Below the pieces are notes generated by a model. That model was not told the origin of the DNA. It saw nothing but the letters and a program-made list of their open reading frames with translations, and ran no database searches. From Bombyx mori (lineage: Eukaryota > Arthropoda > Insecta > Lepidoptera > Bombycidae), in NCBI RefSeq assembly GCF_030269925.1, contig NC_085107.1:19408001-19472000 (forward strand): a stretch of 64,000 nt of DNA. Reading direction: 5' to 3'. Below are positions 1-13,039 of this stretch, piece after piece. A program made the position numbers and the translations under genes. How positions within the stretch are numbered: the first letter of the stretch is position 1; each line of letters begins with the position of its first letter.

Positions 1-554
1 GCAAATTATTATTAAAATATACACATGTAACATGTGTATCTAAATATATCAATGAAACAGTATTGATTGAAAGTATTAATAAAAGTTTTTTTACGACAAG
101 AAATCAAGATATTACAGTACGAAAACTGTTTACACTATCGCTTAAATTATGTATTCATATTTTTAAATTAGTAAATTCCTTTGATCCGATAACGGGAACA
201 ATGTAAAATAAATTGGAGACTGACTAGTACATTGTTCTATACTGATAAAAACGGAACAATGCATGACTATTAAAACTACACTATCTGAATTTCATGAAAA
301 TCTACAATAAAACTCGGAATCAATCACACACGCAGAACGGCAGTTGCTTAGTACTATAAGCTTATATTGTACAAAACCTTGACTTATTTATCAAGATTAT
401 ATTACCAACTACAAAAATTTTGTATAAACCTTTTATTAGATTCGTTTCTAATTATTTATTTATTTAATAAGTTGCACCAACAAATAATTATTAATAAAAG
501 TATTCAGTGCTAAACAAAACTAGCAAGTAAGTACTTGCGACGTTTGATAATCAG

Positions 555-870
555 AACCTCGGAGACTGCTAAAATCATGACTTATCGGATCATCCAGATT
601 CACTCTCGGTGCGTTTATACTTTCCAAGCACCGGTCACAGCTCTCGTTGAACTCGTCAAGTTGGACACAACCCACTGAGTTTCTCGCCGATCTTCTCAGA
701 CGGTCACGATTCTGATCCGGTGGTATATTCGACGAAAAACTGCTCTTACTACGTTTTTAGTGTTAGCAAATTCTCTCTGGTCGAATCCCGTGTACTCACC
801 TAGCTATACGCGCGGAGTTGGAATAGCCTCAATTACTACCAATGATTAGATAGGGGAGAAAAATCTAAAA
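555..870 (+). mobile_element. Old 5'-truncated LINE 3' end (family B)
   Basis: Degenerate copy of the repeat better preserved at 61676-62100. It shares the blocks around CCACTGAGTTTCTCGCCG, TCTGATCCGGTGGTA and GTGTACTCACC, and ends in a short A run. It lies in the intron upstream of the first visible SLC36 exon. Confidence 0.7.
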
Positions 871-1022
871 CCATTCTTCTAGACCAATATATTGAAAGTA
901 GCGCTACGTATTTCTAATCTTGTTTTTTGTAATCTGATGTAGATTTTCAACTACCAATGTAGTTGTGTTAAATAGTGAATTTATTAAACAAATATGTATC
1001 TATGTAATTTTTTTATTAACAG

Positions 1023-4019
1023 ATTCTACCGTTGGAGAACGAAATGAAAACACCGAAGTCATTCGTCGGCAAGTTCGGAGTCTTGAATCGAGCCATGATT
1101 AGTATCATCATACTGTACGTCGGTATGGGATTGTTTGGATATCTGCGTTACGGGGAGGAGTCCATGGGCAGCATCACTTTGAACCTACCATCTGAAACAG
1201 AAACGTACGCTTTTTTTGTCATTTATTATTAATGCAATTACTTGTAAGAGCTACAACGAATTTTATTGCATTAAAGAAGTCAATGTCGAACTGGTTTCAA
1301 AACTCCAAAAAGTAAAGATGTTTTCTGTTTCTTAAAACATGTTCTACTTTAAACTAGTTTCAACTCAGAATAACTGCTTCAAACTAGATTTTTTTTCCCA
1401 AGACACACAAATGCTCGCTTATAAAATCAGGTTACGAACTTAAATTATTTTCCTCAAACAACTTCCAAACGTGTGATTTGAAAGAAAAAAAAACCTATTC
1501 TTTAACTTGAGGGACAAGACAAACTCACGACTTAGTCGACTTTTAAAATGTAACAAAAGTCGTCACAATCCAAATATTGCCGCCATCACTCGTCTATAAA
1601 AAATCTTAGTTACATTTGAATTCATTAATAGATAATGTTAATGTATCGTTATTGTAATAATTTTGAAAAAATCCGTATAGTAAAACAATAATTCTCACAT
1701 TTCTCGATAATTTCACAGAAAGCAGAAGCCACGGAATATTAATTCCCTGAATTATCCCAAAAGAGAATTTTAAATAGTCATAATCTGTCTGTCAAATTGT
1801 TGTCTGGAAATTATAGCTAGATTTTTTTGCGCTATTGGGTTCCTCTCGATGTTCAGCATAGAGTCTAAAGCTCAATTCGTTGTATAGTTAAGGAAACCCA
1901 TAGACATTAAAACGTAAATACTACTACCATCTTGAAACAAGGGGTCGATATCCTTTTGATATTGTATAGTAACAATTACCCCGCCTTCACGTCATTGGGG
2001 ATCCTGCCGATCCATTAACGGTGCTTTTAGGTACACCTCAAGCACCGGCCACCGTCCTCGTTGAACCCGTCGCTTGTGACGAAGGGCTCGACGAGTAAAC
2101 TAACCCATAGACACAGCCCACTGAGTTTCTCGCCGGATTTTCTCAGTGGGTCGCGTTTCCGAATCGGTGGTAGCGACGCACTGCTCTTGTTAGGGCCAGT
2201 GTTAGCAACACTCCCGGTTTGAGCCCCGTGAGCTTACCCACTCGCCCGGTTACGCTGACATAGACTCTCAAGGCTTAGATAGGGAAAAAAACCCCGCCTA
2301 GAAACACTGAATTAATGAGATTGACGAGAAATTGTTTTATCATATCATTATCGTCTAACAAGGCTAGTGATGTTTATTATATATTTGTAATAAAAAAAAT
2401 TGTACTCTAAATTGAAATAGAATCATTCCTCGGTGCTATTATACACGCCCTTCGTGCTCAAAATCGCAGATTCGAGACAGATTTTCTATTATTTTTTACT
2501 TCGTCTTTTAGAAATCACCATCAATGTTTTTTTTTATTGCTTAGATGGATGGATGAGCTCACAGCCCACCCGGTGTTAAGTGGTTACTGAAGCCCATAGA
2601 CATCTACAACATAAATGCGCTACCCGCCTTGCGCTACGTACGAATGCACCGGACTTCTTATCCTTTAGGCCACGACGACAATTTATTTGTCAATGCGTAA
2701 AACGTTAAGAAAAAACTACATCTGCTTATTGTTTGCAGTCTTGCAAGTGTCGTACAGTGTCTCCTTGCATTCGCAATCTTCATAACTCACGGACTGGCTT
2801 GCTACGTCGCCATTGACATCCTCTGGAACGAATACATCGGTGTGCGACTACTGAACAGCAAGTTCCGTGTCGTATGGGAATATATTGTGAGGACTATCAT
2901 CGTACTGATCACTTGTAAGTATTCTAACCACAAGCATGAGTATAGCAAAATAATTGATTTAAATTTTCCACGTAATGTCGTACCTGACCCTGCGAATAAG
3001 TTATTCGTGGACCTGACCCTACACTACTATGTTTAGAAACAATATTTTGTGAAACGTCTTAAACATTGAGCTATTAGTGTTGGTATTGTCCTGCCTTTAT
3101 ATGGTTCATTTAATTCAATGCCACACTGTTGAAACAATTACATTTTTCCTTTAGAATAAATTCGCTTTAGAAATCGCTTAATACCTATACAATGGTACAA
3201 GACTTTCATTAAACTTTATTGCGTCACGCTTCCGCGAACTACACAATCTTGATTTGAATTATTACCTGGAATTCGTTTTAGTAGTGTTTGTATTGAATAT
3301 GTATTTTGGTTACATACAAACAAAATTCTTAATGTAGCAGCCGATGTTACGTTGTCAGTCATACAAATCAGATGAAACATAAAAATGGTGTATTCTCGTT
3401 AATAAAAAAACAGAAACGATTATTTCATGTCGAAAATTATTATATTTTATTTTATTGGTTAGATGGGTGAACGAGCTCACAGCATACCTGGTGTTAACTG
3501 GATCCCATAGACATCTACAACGTAAATGCGCCACCAACCTTGAGATATAAGTTTTAAGGTCTCAAGTATAGGTACAACGGCTGCCCCACCCTTCAAACCG
3601 AAACGCATTACTGTTTCACGGTAGAAATAGGCAAGGCGGTGGTACCTACCCGCCCGAACTCACAAGAGGTCCTACCACCAGTAGTAATTCGATAATTCTT
3701 ATTGATTACAGTCGGCTTAGCTGCGGCGGTTCCGGAATTGGATCTGTTCATTTCCCTGTTCGGTGCTCTGTGTCTGTCTGCTCTCGGGCTAGCATTCCCT
3801 GCCTTCATACAAAGCTGCACGTACTGGTACTATGTTTCACGCTCTGAACGCATTCGTATGATCATCAAGAACATCATTGTAGTGTTGTTCGGGGTTTTGG
3901 GCCTAATCGTCGGCACATGGACGTCACTGCAGAGCATCATCCAGAAGTTCTCAGGACCACACAATCCAATTGTCAACGGCACGCACTTTACAATGTTAAA
4001 TGAAACAACGCTTCCTTGA
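1023..4019 (+). CDS. Proton-coupled amino acid transporter, SLC36/PAT family (3' part)
   Basis: Membrane transporter expected to move small neutral amino acids with protons at the plasma membrane or lysosome (family knowledge). Three coding exons are visible: 1023-1204, 2739-2914 and 3712-4019, with phases that join cleanly (222 codons including the stop). The first begins ILPLENEMKTPKSF, matching the conserved PAT motif after a mid-protein helix. The second holds VQCLLAFAIFITHGL then CYVAIDILWNEYIG, also PAT-typical. The last has two hydrophobic helices around a YWYYVSRSER loop and ends in a polar tail with NGT and NET sequons. The N-terminal half lies upstream of the window. Introns hold LINE and Bm1 fragments. 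It resembles the Drosophila pathetic/CG-type PATs, but I cannot assign the exact orthologue. Confidence 0.9.
1990..2300 (+). mobile_element. 5'-truncated LINE 3' end (family B)
   Basis: It carries the family B blocks (GGTGCTTTTAGG, GACGAAGGGCTCGACGAG, CACTGAGTTTCTCGCCGG, GCACTGCTCTTG) and ends in a short A run. It sits in the intron between SLC36 exons 1023-1204 and 2739-2914. The reading frame relates it to the LINE ORF2 C-terminus seen at 61.7 kb. Confidence 0.75.
2527..2680 (-). mobile_element. Bm1 SINE with internal deletion
   Basis: The poly-T tail, ATTGCTTAGATGG, GAGCTCACAGCCCACC and GCCCATAGACATCTAC blocks jump directly to the tRNA-like head (CGAATGCACCGG...CTTTAGGCCACGACGAC). The central part is missing. 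It is antisense within the SLC36 intron, 58 bp before the exon at 2739. Confidence 0.85.
3448..3690 (-). mobile_element. Bm1 SINE, tail part
   Basis: Truncated Bm1 lacking the tRNA-like head. It ends at the TCCTACCACCAGTA block, about 22 bp before the last SLC36 exon. Confidence 0.85.
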
Positions 4020-4448
4020 TCGACATCGGGAATTTAGTGAGTAATCATCAGTGATAACTCATACAGGATCACATATAAAAACTCAATTTATGTGTGATCA
4101 TTATGTGTGCCATTTGGAGCGGTTCGGACCACACTAACATACCGGTACACGCAATATCCATAGAGTTAGCAATGTTATATAAGAAAACAACCCTCGAATA
4201 AGTTTTAAAGTATTGTTACGTTTCTTCCAAGATATATGATAATTCATAGATTAGATAGTAAATTAATTGTTGTCGACGACAAATTTGTATAAGTTGTAAC
4301 GTCAGGTGACTAGAATGGGCTTCAGAAATGGATGTAGTACAAAAGCTAACTGTAGAATTGACAAAACTTTAATAGTGTAGAAAGTTACGCCCCATTATAA
4401 TTAGACGCATTTCATGAGGGTTCTTAGATGAAAAGCACTCATCAGATT

Positions 4449-4454
4449 AATAAA
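4449..4454 (+). terminator. Candidate polyadenylation signal of the SLC36-like gene
   Basis: AATAAA lies 430 bp downstream of the stop codon. Other AATAAA/ATTAAA hexamers occur in this AT-rich DNA, so the assignment is tentative. Confidence 0.3.
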
Positions 4455-6017
4455 TAACATTTATTTACTTATTTACAAATAAGAACAAAATCTGTGAAAC
4501 TTAGTTATTGCAGATTAAATACAAGTAACATAACTAATTATATTTTAGTTAATGGAATATCCTAGAAATAGTGAGAGTGATGTCGAGTAGAGCGAGGCAT
4601 TTCCGTAATTTTAAGATAACTGCTAAGTACAATGTGTAATAATAACATAAAGTTTTTTTATGAACCCATATCATATTATGATGAAAGAAAGAACATGAGA
4701 TTAAATCATCATTTTCGTTAAAACAACTTAGTCTTCGACTATTGTAAATGCGATATTCGCTGGTTCTTCGTTTCATAATATTGTAATAATTTGTTAGTAT
4801 TACCTAATATGTATATTATTGTATTAACTATTTTAGATTAGTTTAAATCTTTAGATTTTAAGATTCGTATTGCAATCATTACCGACAAGGAACTAGGAGC
4901 CTTAGCTTTGTTCTTTCAGTATTACGAGTACAAAAAAGGTTACAAATAAACGTTTTGTCATTTTTTTTTTATTTCAATCAAGTAAATACTTAAACTATAA
5001 AATAAACTCAAAAGCAAAACGTCGTATGCGTATTTATATTTAAATTATTTATCGTTCTTAATCGCCACCGGAATACAAACTCTAAATTCTTTTGAATTTA
5101 CATAATATTTTAGCTTTAATAGGTTTTTTTTCTACTTTTGTATAATTTTGTGTTTTGATGTATTCATTTGTATTTATATAAAAAAAATACAATAATATCG
5201 TCGTTGTCAACCAAAATCTGCTGTAAAATAATAGATATTTTGTCCAGTAAAAATACTACATTTTAATTTCCCACACTTTTTAATTGCTGTAGAGCCGCTA
5301 TTTCATCTCCGTTAAAATTTTAATTAAGAAAGAATGAAACACGCTGCCGTTTTCCGGGGTAAAGAGTTGTTTGTAATAAACAGTTGTGTAACAAACATTT
5401 AAACACGCTAAATTCATAATGTATATGTCCGCTTAGATAAACACAAACATAATATTTATTGAAACAAAAAAAAGATATGAAATTAGATCCTATAATTTAA
5501 GAAGATGTTTACTTTATTCCGAACAATATTTGTATTTTTTTATATTGTGAATCTTCTTATTTATGTAAAAAATTGAAAACAAAGATGAGATTCACAATTG
5601 TTTTTTTTAATAATCGATACGGAACGTGCTGTTTTGCACCAATGAGTTTTGCTTTAAAATAAATAAATTGCTTTGTTTTGCAGCTGAGCTACGTGTGCAC
5701 ATGTAAAATCTAATTTATATTTCATACAATGAATAGCAATACGGAATCATAAACTATAGTATCGTTGTAACTGTGATGTTGGTATAATATTTATTAGTTT
5801 TGTTATTTGGTTGGCTGTTAAGCTACTCGTAGAGAAGTCAGTGATATTGTGCTCAGAGCAATCTAGGGTGAAAACCCTTTAAATATATTATATATTGTGA
5901 AAATTGGTTGTTTCAGTTGTCTTTATGTATTCCTGCTCCTCCGGTTCACTTTGTTTAATACAATGTCATTATGAATATTTTTAATTACATTAAAAACTAT
6001 GTTAGGTAAGTACAAGT

Positions 6018-6380
6018 TCCGGGTGATGGAAGGCCGGCTATCCTCGACCCACGCTGGTTCTGACCTAGCGGGGTATTTCGTAGGATAACCCATTCTAACC
6101 AGCGCCATCTAGGCGGGCTTCGGACAGCCTGCCGACCGAGAGGGCTGGTGGTCGTGCCGTCGACGCCCGCTGGCCCGGTGTCCCGAGGGGGAGGGTGATA
6201 GGAGAGATGTGCTCCGCACTAAGCTCTTCACTCTCCCCCCTTTGCCTTTTCATAAGTTCTGTCTCATGCGAGGCTCGGACGTGGATTTTTTAGCGACAGG
6301 AGATTTTAGTCGGTTCGAGTCCGACATACCCCGCCCCAGTGGAGGGTGGGAGACCGGCGATTTCCTCCTGACCAAAAAAA
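6018..6380 (+). mobile_element. GC-rich retroposed element with 14-bp target-site duplication
   Basis: A GC-rich block of about 363 bp ends in a run of A. It is flanked on both sides by AGGTAAGTACAAGT (6004-6017 and 6381-6394). This is the hallmark of LINE-type target-primed integration. The sequence has no intact frame and is probably a 5'-truncated LINE 3' end; its autonomous parent is not identified here. Confidence 0.8.
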
Positions 6381-6676
6381 AGGTAAGTACAAGTAAAGAA
6401 ATATCTACTACAGTTTGAAACACTAGTAAAAATCCTAGTCCGCAAAGGTACCTATTCATTTTATCAGAATTAGACAGAAAAATGATGATTATACGTCACA
6501 AAGCAATTTAAATTGGTATATTAATTATTTTACTCTTGAAATCAAAACACATGATCACTTGCGGGTACAATAAACAAATATGTAAATAATAATGTACTGG
6601 TCCAACATTGAAAATTAACTAATGATTGCATGGGCATCACAGAGGGATAGAAGCGTTTCAAATAAACTGTTTAAAT

Positions 6677-6922
6677 ATTTTTTTTATTGCTTATATGGGT
6701 GGACGAGCTCACAGCCCACCTGATGTTAAGTGGTTACTTGAGCCCATAGACACCTACAACGTAAATGCGCCACCTACCTTGAGATATAAGTTCTAAGGTC
6801 TCAGTATAGTTACAACGGCTGCCCCTCCCTTCCGAAACGCATTACTGCTTCACGGCAGAAATAGGCAAGGCGGTGGTACCCACCCGTCCGGACTCACAAG
6901 AGGTCCTACCACCAGTAACTAT
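6677..6922 (-). mobile_element. Bm1 SINE, tail part
   Basis: Well conserved tail-side Bm1 blocks, from the poly-T/ATTGCTTATATGG end to TCCTACCACCAGTAA. The tRNA-like head is absent. Confidence 0.85.
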
Positions 6923-7026
6923 AACAGTAAGTAAATCACCACCAGTAAGTAAATCATTTGAAAGCTTCAAATAAGCGCTCTTATCAAGTCCGAATACAAT
7001 GTTTTACTGCTCAAGGTCACCATGAA

Positions 7027-7420
7027 CAATGAGGATTTATTTTATTTTATAAATGGTTACCGGAGCCTATCGGAGACATCAACAACGAAAATGCCGCCAT
7101 TCACCTTGAGACATGAATTATATGTATGTCGCAATTTTACAATACAATGGCTGCCCCCAACTAAAAAGCAAAACGTATTACGGGTTCACGACAAAAATAG
7201 GCCGGGCGATATTACCTACCTACCCATGGGGGCTCACAAGATCCTTATCAACGGTAATTACTAAAATTGCGGATCTCTTTTTTATTACATGATGTTATTC
7301 ATTCACTGTGGAAGTCATTCGTGGACATTTGAAGGATGTATTTTAGTTAAAAAGTTAGTCGCATCTCTTGATACGAATGAACCGGGCGTCTTATCCTGGA
7401 TGCCACGATTTCTTCCTTCC
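7027..7420 (-). mobile_element. Decayed Bm1 SINE
   Basis: Diverged but colinear with Bm1: ACCGGAGCC, ATCAACAACGAAAATGCC, TTACTAAAATTGCGG, then ACACGATG-like and GAATGAACCGGGCGTCTTATCC head remnants. Confidence 0.65.
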
Positions 7421-7884
7421 AACAAATACTTTTGTTAACAGTGGACATGCACACTATTCAAAAACAACTATAAAAAACTCAAAGATTATGTTGCACGATA
7501 CTCTAAATCTGTTCTAAATATAAATATGAAAAAATTGTCACTAATGACGTAATTGGTAAGTAGTAATTAGCATCTAAAGCATTGAAGGTTGAAGTTATCG
7601 TGCTGAGACACTTGGCAATGAAGTCCAGTGCTAAAAAACTGCGTTGTTTACTTTACGCATATTGCCCACGGTTTTGTTATTATTCTTTTTTCCTAAGTCG
7701 TATGTTGACAAACAAAGCGAAGGGAACTCACAAGTTTTCAGCTTTTAGGTAAAACGTTTTATTAATTATTACAATACTTCGACGTAGATACGGAGCATTA
7801 AGCTTGCTAAAGACGACTTAGTAACTTTATAATTTGATTTTGGCGAGTTTTCCTTAAAAAATATTTTTACTTATTCGTTGTTAG

Positions 7885-8100
7885 GCTAGGGCGCTATTCC
7901 AAATACTCCTGGACGGGTAGGTGAGCTTACTGGCTCAAGCTGAGAAAATTTGCTAAAACTAACCCTAGCAAGAGCAATACTTCGCTGAATCTACCACCGG
8001 ATCGGAATCGATCCTATTGAGAAGATCCCGCGAAAAACGCAATGGGCTCTGTCTTTAGGACCGTAACGTAACTTAGTCGTGACCATTGCATCAAACTCCG
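7885..8100 (-). mobile_element. 5'-truncated LINE 3' end (family B)
   Basis: Reverse orientation. It shares TAGGTGAGCTTAC, AACCCTAGCAAGAGCA, ACCACCGGATCGG and AATGGGCTCTGTC with the other copies. Confidence 0.7.
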
Positions 8101-9972
8101 AATACTAAGAAATTTTAACAAAAGTACCGACTCTTGGAGATAAACAAACCTCCGGGACGTAGTAGCCAGAAACCGGCTCCAACCAATCCTTTAAGAAGAG
8201 GCCATTAGTATTATTTCGTCGCTGAATTAACGCCGTGCTTTTGTGATCAAGACTGGACCAAAATGAAACCATAATACGCCTTTTACAAAATTTTATTGAA
8301 TAAAACAATACATATAATTTAAATACAAACATTAAAAACTGTCATTCACACAACATCAGTATGCATGCAGTAAAATCTATACGAAATCATATTAAGTACA
8401 TTTGACTCAATATAAAGCGCAATGTGTTATTACATAAAGTTCAAAATTCATTTGGATTAAAATAACGGTTTTTTGAAAGTAAACGACTCATTAGTGCATG
8501 TGGGTGTGTCTAGTGATAAAATAAAAATCACGCGCTGCATTTTCTCGTGTATTTTTTTTATTTAATTAATTGCATTAGTGTTAAAATAAACACAAACAAA
8601 AATTGAAATTATTAACTCGACGTACAGGCGATGAGATCGCTGGAAAACTTTTTAACCCACTACATATTAAGATAAAAAAACGTCTAAAATTATTTCTAAA
8701 ACACAATAAGCATAAAAGAAACTGTTAAATTAACTACTACAGCGGAAATTAAAAACGGAATGTAATTAAAAATCATCAGTATTTGGCAACTCACCCGAGC
8801 CCCAAATGGGATGCCAAGTTATATTCATGATAGATTCTAATTTATTGAACATTTGCTGCCAGTGCTTAAATTTAAAAACACAGTAGCGATGACATTGTTA
8901 AAATGTTGGTCCCATTTAAGACATTGCAAGTGCTGGTAAACTTTTCAATAATTTCATTAAATCCATTAAGACACGAGAAAAAAGTTATTATACAGTACAT
9001 ACTAAGTTTTCGTTGAAATTTTCTTTCCAAATCATACTTCATACTTCCTAAACCTTAAGAATAGTTTACGAAATTAATTTTAAAACTATAATAGTATGCT
9101 GAGAAAGTCATACCTCGTCAGAATATTAAAATATAAAGTATTAAAAACAAATTTAAAAGAAATTTAATAAATTTTATTTCAGAGCATGCTATTAAACATT
9201 TAAAACAAATTCAATTCAATCAATTTCAATAGGTTTACAATTTACGTAAAAATGCTTTTATGTGATCCAACGCCAAATTCGGAACTAAAAATATTCATTA
9301 TTAGGCCCAAAACAAATATGGCGTATTTCATTAAAAGAAAAGTGATGCTTAAGACAATGTTACATTATACACCATATCATTAGTTAAAAATAATTATAAA
9401 ATAACGTGAACACAAGACATTAAGTAACCGCTCGTAAAAACTTTTTATAACCACAAATTCTTTAAATAAATAATCCATTATTCAATAACCGGGAGAAACC
9501 GTTAATATTTCTGTAAGACAGCGCGAGGTAGCGTTCCTGTTTTTATATTCATATTATTAAAAATTTTTTTTTTTTACTTTTTTATATAATTGACATACTT
9601 TTTAGTAGACTTTTGTGTTGATATATACTCGATACTAAATTTAAGTTCTCCGCACACATTATGCTTACGTGAGGATTGGTGAAATATTAATAAAGTTAAA
9701 ATTGATTTAAACATTACACAACCAATTTATTTGCTTACAACATAATTTAATTGAACACACGATTGTTAGTATTATTGTTAATATACTACTACTTTATACT
9801 ACTACTACGTTAATATAATGGCGGAAGGTGGGGCCAGTCAGAGTTGAACCGACATTGAATCTACCCTCAACAACCCGCGCGCGACCCTCGGATGGGACAG
9901 AACTTACCCGCGACACCATGTTCGTATATATATTTTTCCATTTTATTTCAGTTTTTGCAGGTTGCAGTTTTA

Positions 9973-10029
9973 TTTTATTTTTCTCGACCAGGTAGGTATC
10001 CGTAAACGGATTCCCCAACGTTAAAAAAA
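9973..10029 (+). mobile_element. Ultra-short retroposed LINE 3' end (about 57 bp)
   Basis: The insert ends in GGATTCCCCAACGTT plus an A run and is flanked by AGGTTGCAGTTTTA at 9959-9972 and 10030-10043. The 3' end matches the insertion at 38152-38254 (GTATCCGTAAA then GGATTCCCCAGCGTT), so both derive from the same LINE family by extreme 5' truncation. Confidence 0.8.
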
Positions 10030-10918
10030 AGGTTGCAGTTTTAGCAAATTAGAAAACTGTTCGAAAACATTGAGTCATTTTTTTTGCATGTAGATCCATT
10101 TAGTAATTACATTTTGAGTCTAAAACTATTTCCTTCATTATCAAAGTAAACAACAACGACATATTTCATCAATATGTTCATTAATTGTCGAAGCTGAAAA
10201 ACAAATTTAATTCAAAAACTTAAATTTAAAATTTCTATTGTCCATAGTTTGCATTTTAATAGAGAATAAGATTTATTGAGATTTGTCATCTGTGGAGTCA
10301 CGCTATAAGTAGGAATTGTAAATTACCATCGCATATTTGACGTAGAGGTCGCGTTGCGGCGGCATCATATACATACATAAATATATAGTATATATAATAT
10401 ATACTAGTAGTAAGTATATATAAGTAGTATAATTATTGAAATACGTCTAGTGATGCTAAGTTAAAATCATAAACTACGTGTAAAAGAAACGCTCGCGAAT
10501 TTAAAATGCTATTGTAGCGATTCATAATACAAAAGTAATCCGGCCAATAACTTCGGGTTGCTTTGAACATACAAATAATGTTAATCCCTTAGTGTACTGC
10601 TAAAAAAACTTTGGGTCGATAACTTCACACATTTAACAAGACGCCTCAAAAGTGCTCTTAAAATACTTAGGCTAGAACTAAAAACTTAAAATATCTTATT
10701 AAACAATTGACCTCGTGCTTTCTAACCGGGTTTATAACTTATTTCTACGTAACTACAAGTCACATGCGACTACGTGAAACCGTAACAAATAAACAAGGAT
10801 TTTCTTACACCACCCTATACGTTTATCGATCTGTTGTACTACATCACGCCTGTTTGATATTTAAGCAGAGCTCTTCACTATTCCGCTGCCAATGAGGTCG
10901 ACGTCTGAATTATACCCG

Positions 10919-11060
10919 TATAACGGCTACCCAACCCTCCAAACCGGAATATAGCTGTTACACGTTCAAGTTAAGCATTGATGCACATTGAGCAAAGTTA
11001 AGCACGTGCAGATTAACGGTATCTGCGCGTGCGGACTCGTACTATCCGTCTCACCACCAC
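10919..11060 (-). mobile_element. Very decayed Bm1 fragment
   Basis: Weak colinearity with Bm1: TATAACGGCTACCCAACCC, CCAAACCGGAAT, GCGTGCGGACTCGTACTA, CACCACTA. Only the order of blocks supports the call. Confidence 0.4.
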
Positions 11061-12459
11061 TAAAAATATTATCGATTTTAAATTTATTAAAATTAATGCG
11101 TCAACTTTGTACATACGTGCATTTATTAAAATATTAAGACATCATAATAATTAGTAACTGCGTTATTAATGTAAATTATTGTAGTATTTAAAAAAAATTG
11201 TTAGTACAAAATTCATGATTAAAACATTTAAGAAATGAGGTAGTTTTCTTATTGTTAACTATAAACGATAAAAAAGTTTAAAACTCCAAAACTTAACTAA
11301 AATTGTCCCATTTATAAAATAGACACGTTGAATGTCAAGCAAACTTTTTAATACATATTATATTCTAACAAATTAAATTCAGGTATATAAAAATTAACTA
11401 TTCTTGTGAAACGAGAATGCATATTTACGACACGACTTCGTTCCGGACCAGCCGAAAATCTATTTATATAACATGGTTTGCGTAATTCCAAAGATAATTA
11501 GGTACAAAACTATGTTACGATTTTGTCCTTTTACCATATAATATAAGTTGTTTGACTTCGACTTTCTCCGGATTTAATTATTTTTTTTATATGTCAATTT
11601 GTTGCTGAACTGGAGATGTCGGTATTTAATTCCATATAATGCGCGAAATTCCCTACCCTTACATGACGATTAACGCTTATGATCCGTATCGATGATATTT
11701 TACTTTCTAACAATTTCGATTAAGTTTTCAAGTTTCACAATTTTCTGTGGAATCGTCATACAAAAGACACATTAAAAAAATTTAAAATCACATTAATAAA
11801 ATTAAACTACAATCTATGCTACTCGACACTTACATGATAAAATATTTAGCTATTAGCCCAAATAGTTAGCTATTTGGGCCGGACTTAAGCTAACGTTTTT
11901 GTTTAGTCAATTTAAGAGCTAGTAATTTCTATGTATTTTTCTTTTCTATTTGTATTGTAATGTATATTTTGCTATAGTTAAGTCGTTATCTATATAATAC
12001 AATATATTTATTACAAATTCAGGGCATTTATAATGTCTACTTTTTTTACTAATTTCTTAAGAAATCGCAGAAATTGAAATTACCTGATATGAATTAAAGA
12101 TCACAAGATTTGCTATTTATTGTGATGTTTACGAATATTTTTTTGTGTTATTATTGAGTATTCCATTATTAATTATCTCTAAATATCAGGACCATAATGA
12201 CCGATGTTATTGTCGATATCAATGTCACATTTATTTATCTGGTTCAACATAATATGATCGTATGCTCCTAATAAAAGATTCATTCAGAAATCCGTTCATT
12301 AAGTCAATCTTTCATACGTCACACTACACACTATCACAATAAGTGTTAAATATTACACTTTCTTGAACTTGGTTTTAACTACTCTTTATTGTGCAAATCG
12401 TTGTGGTATAAACGACATACTACCCAACTGGTGTACTCGGATCTCGCGTGGTTACCACG

Positions 12460-12545
12460 GACGACTTCCATTGGAAAGGAATAACAATGTATGTATGTGT
12501 AGTAAAAATCAAACCCGCAAATTCCTATAGTTACTGGTATTTAAA
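12460..12545 (+). mobile_element. Decayed Bm1 fragment
   Basis: GACTTCCATTGGAAAGGAAT, then GTAGTAAAAATCAAACCCGC and a TTACTGGTA end, match the centre of Bm1. Confidence 0.45.
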
Positions 12546-12809
12546 TAGTTCATTAAATATTTCACTCGTTCATCATTATTTCAAATCCAACAAGACTTAT
12601 AGTTAGAAAATTGAGCAAAAAAAAATCCAAATTTAACAAAACATCATTGTCAAAAGGATTCTGCTGTGTGCACTTTATTATAGATAACAATTAACTGGTA
12701 ATAATAAATAAATGAATACATTGTTTGAATTCGTAAAAATCTATAACTTTATAACCATAAATTAAAACCGTTTTCAAAAAACCTGTTCATGTGAATTTTA
12801 CAGTGCATT

Positions 12810-12815
12810 TTTATT
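12810..12815 (-). terminator. Candidate polyadenylation signal of UHRF1
   Basis: AATAAA on the minus strand, about 225 bp past the UHRF1 stop codon. Tentative, because the surrounding DNA is AT-rich. Confidence 0.3.
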
Positions 12816-13039
12816 CAGCATCTCAACGTGATGAATTTTTTTTCCCGCAGCATATATTATACCAGCTATATTAAAAAATGTCTACTGCGGTCCGAGGGAG
12901 TGCCAATCATAAACATTTTACTTTACATTTTTTTTGTAAAATCTGGTAAGAAAATTTAACTCTAATTACTAATGGATTTGAACCTAATATTTGTTTATCA
13001 TAGAAATTACTAGCTCTTACATAGTCTATTATTTTAAAA

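Larger units (their letters stand above)
4020..13039. other. Intergenic region between the SLC36-like gene and UHRF1
   Basis: Both flanking genes end here (tail to tail). I see no coding exon with splice support. The AT-rich DNA is broken by Bm1 pieces, a LINE fragment at 7885-8100 and two TSD-flanked retroposed insertions (6018-6380 and 9973-10029). There is also an unexplained GC-rich patch at about 9811-9925. Confidence 0.6.

Noticed and set aside
1..1022. Upstream exon of the SLC36-like gene
   Set aside because: Only AT-rich DNA and a family B LINE fragment were seen; no PAT-like coding stretch.
7022..7264. Open frame on the plus strand resembling a small protein gene
   Set aside because: It is the antisense of a decayed Bm1 SINE.
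9811..9925. GC-rich patch with a short open frame on the minus strand
   Set aside because: No splice support, no recognisable domain; probably a repeat fragment, family unknown.
10370..10440. AT-rich palindromic tract as an origin or regulatory site
   Set aside because: Simple TATA/TAGTA low-complexity DNA without further support.
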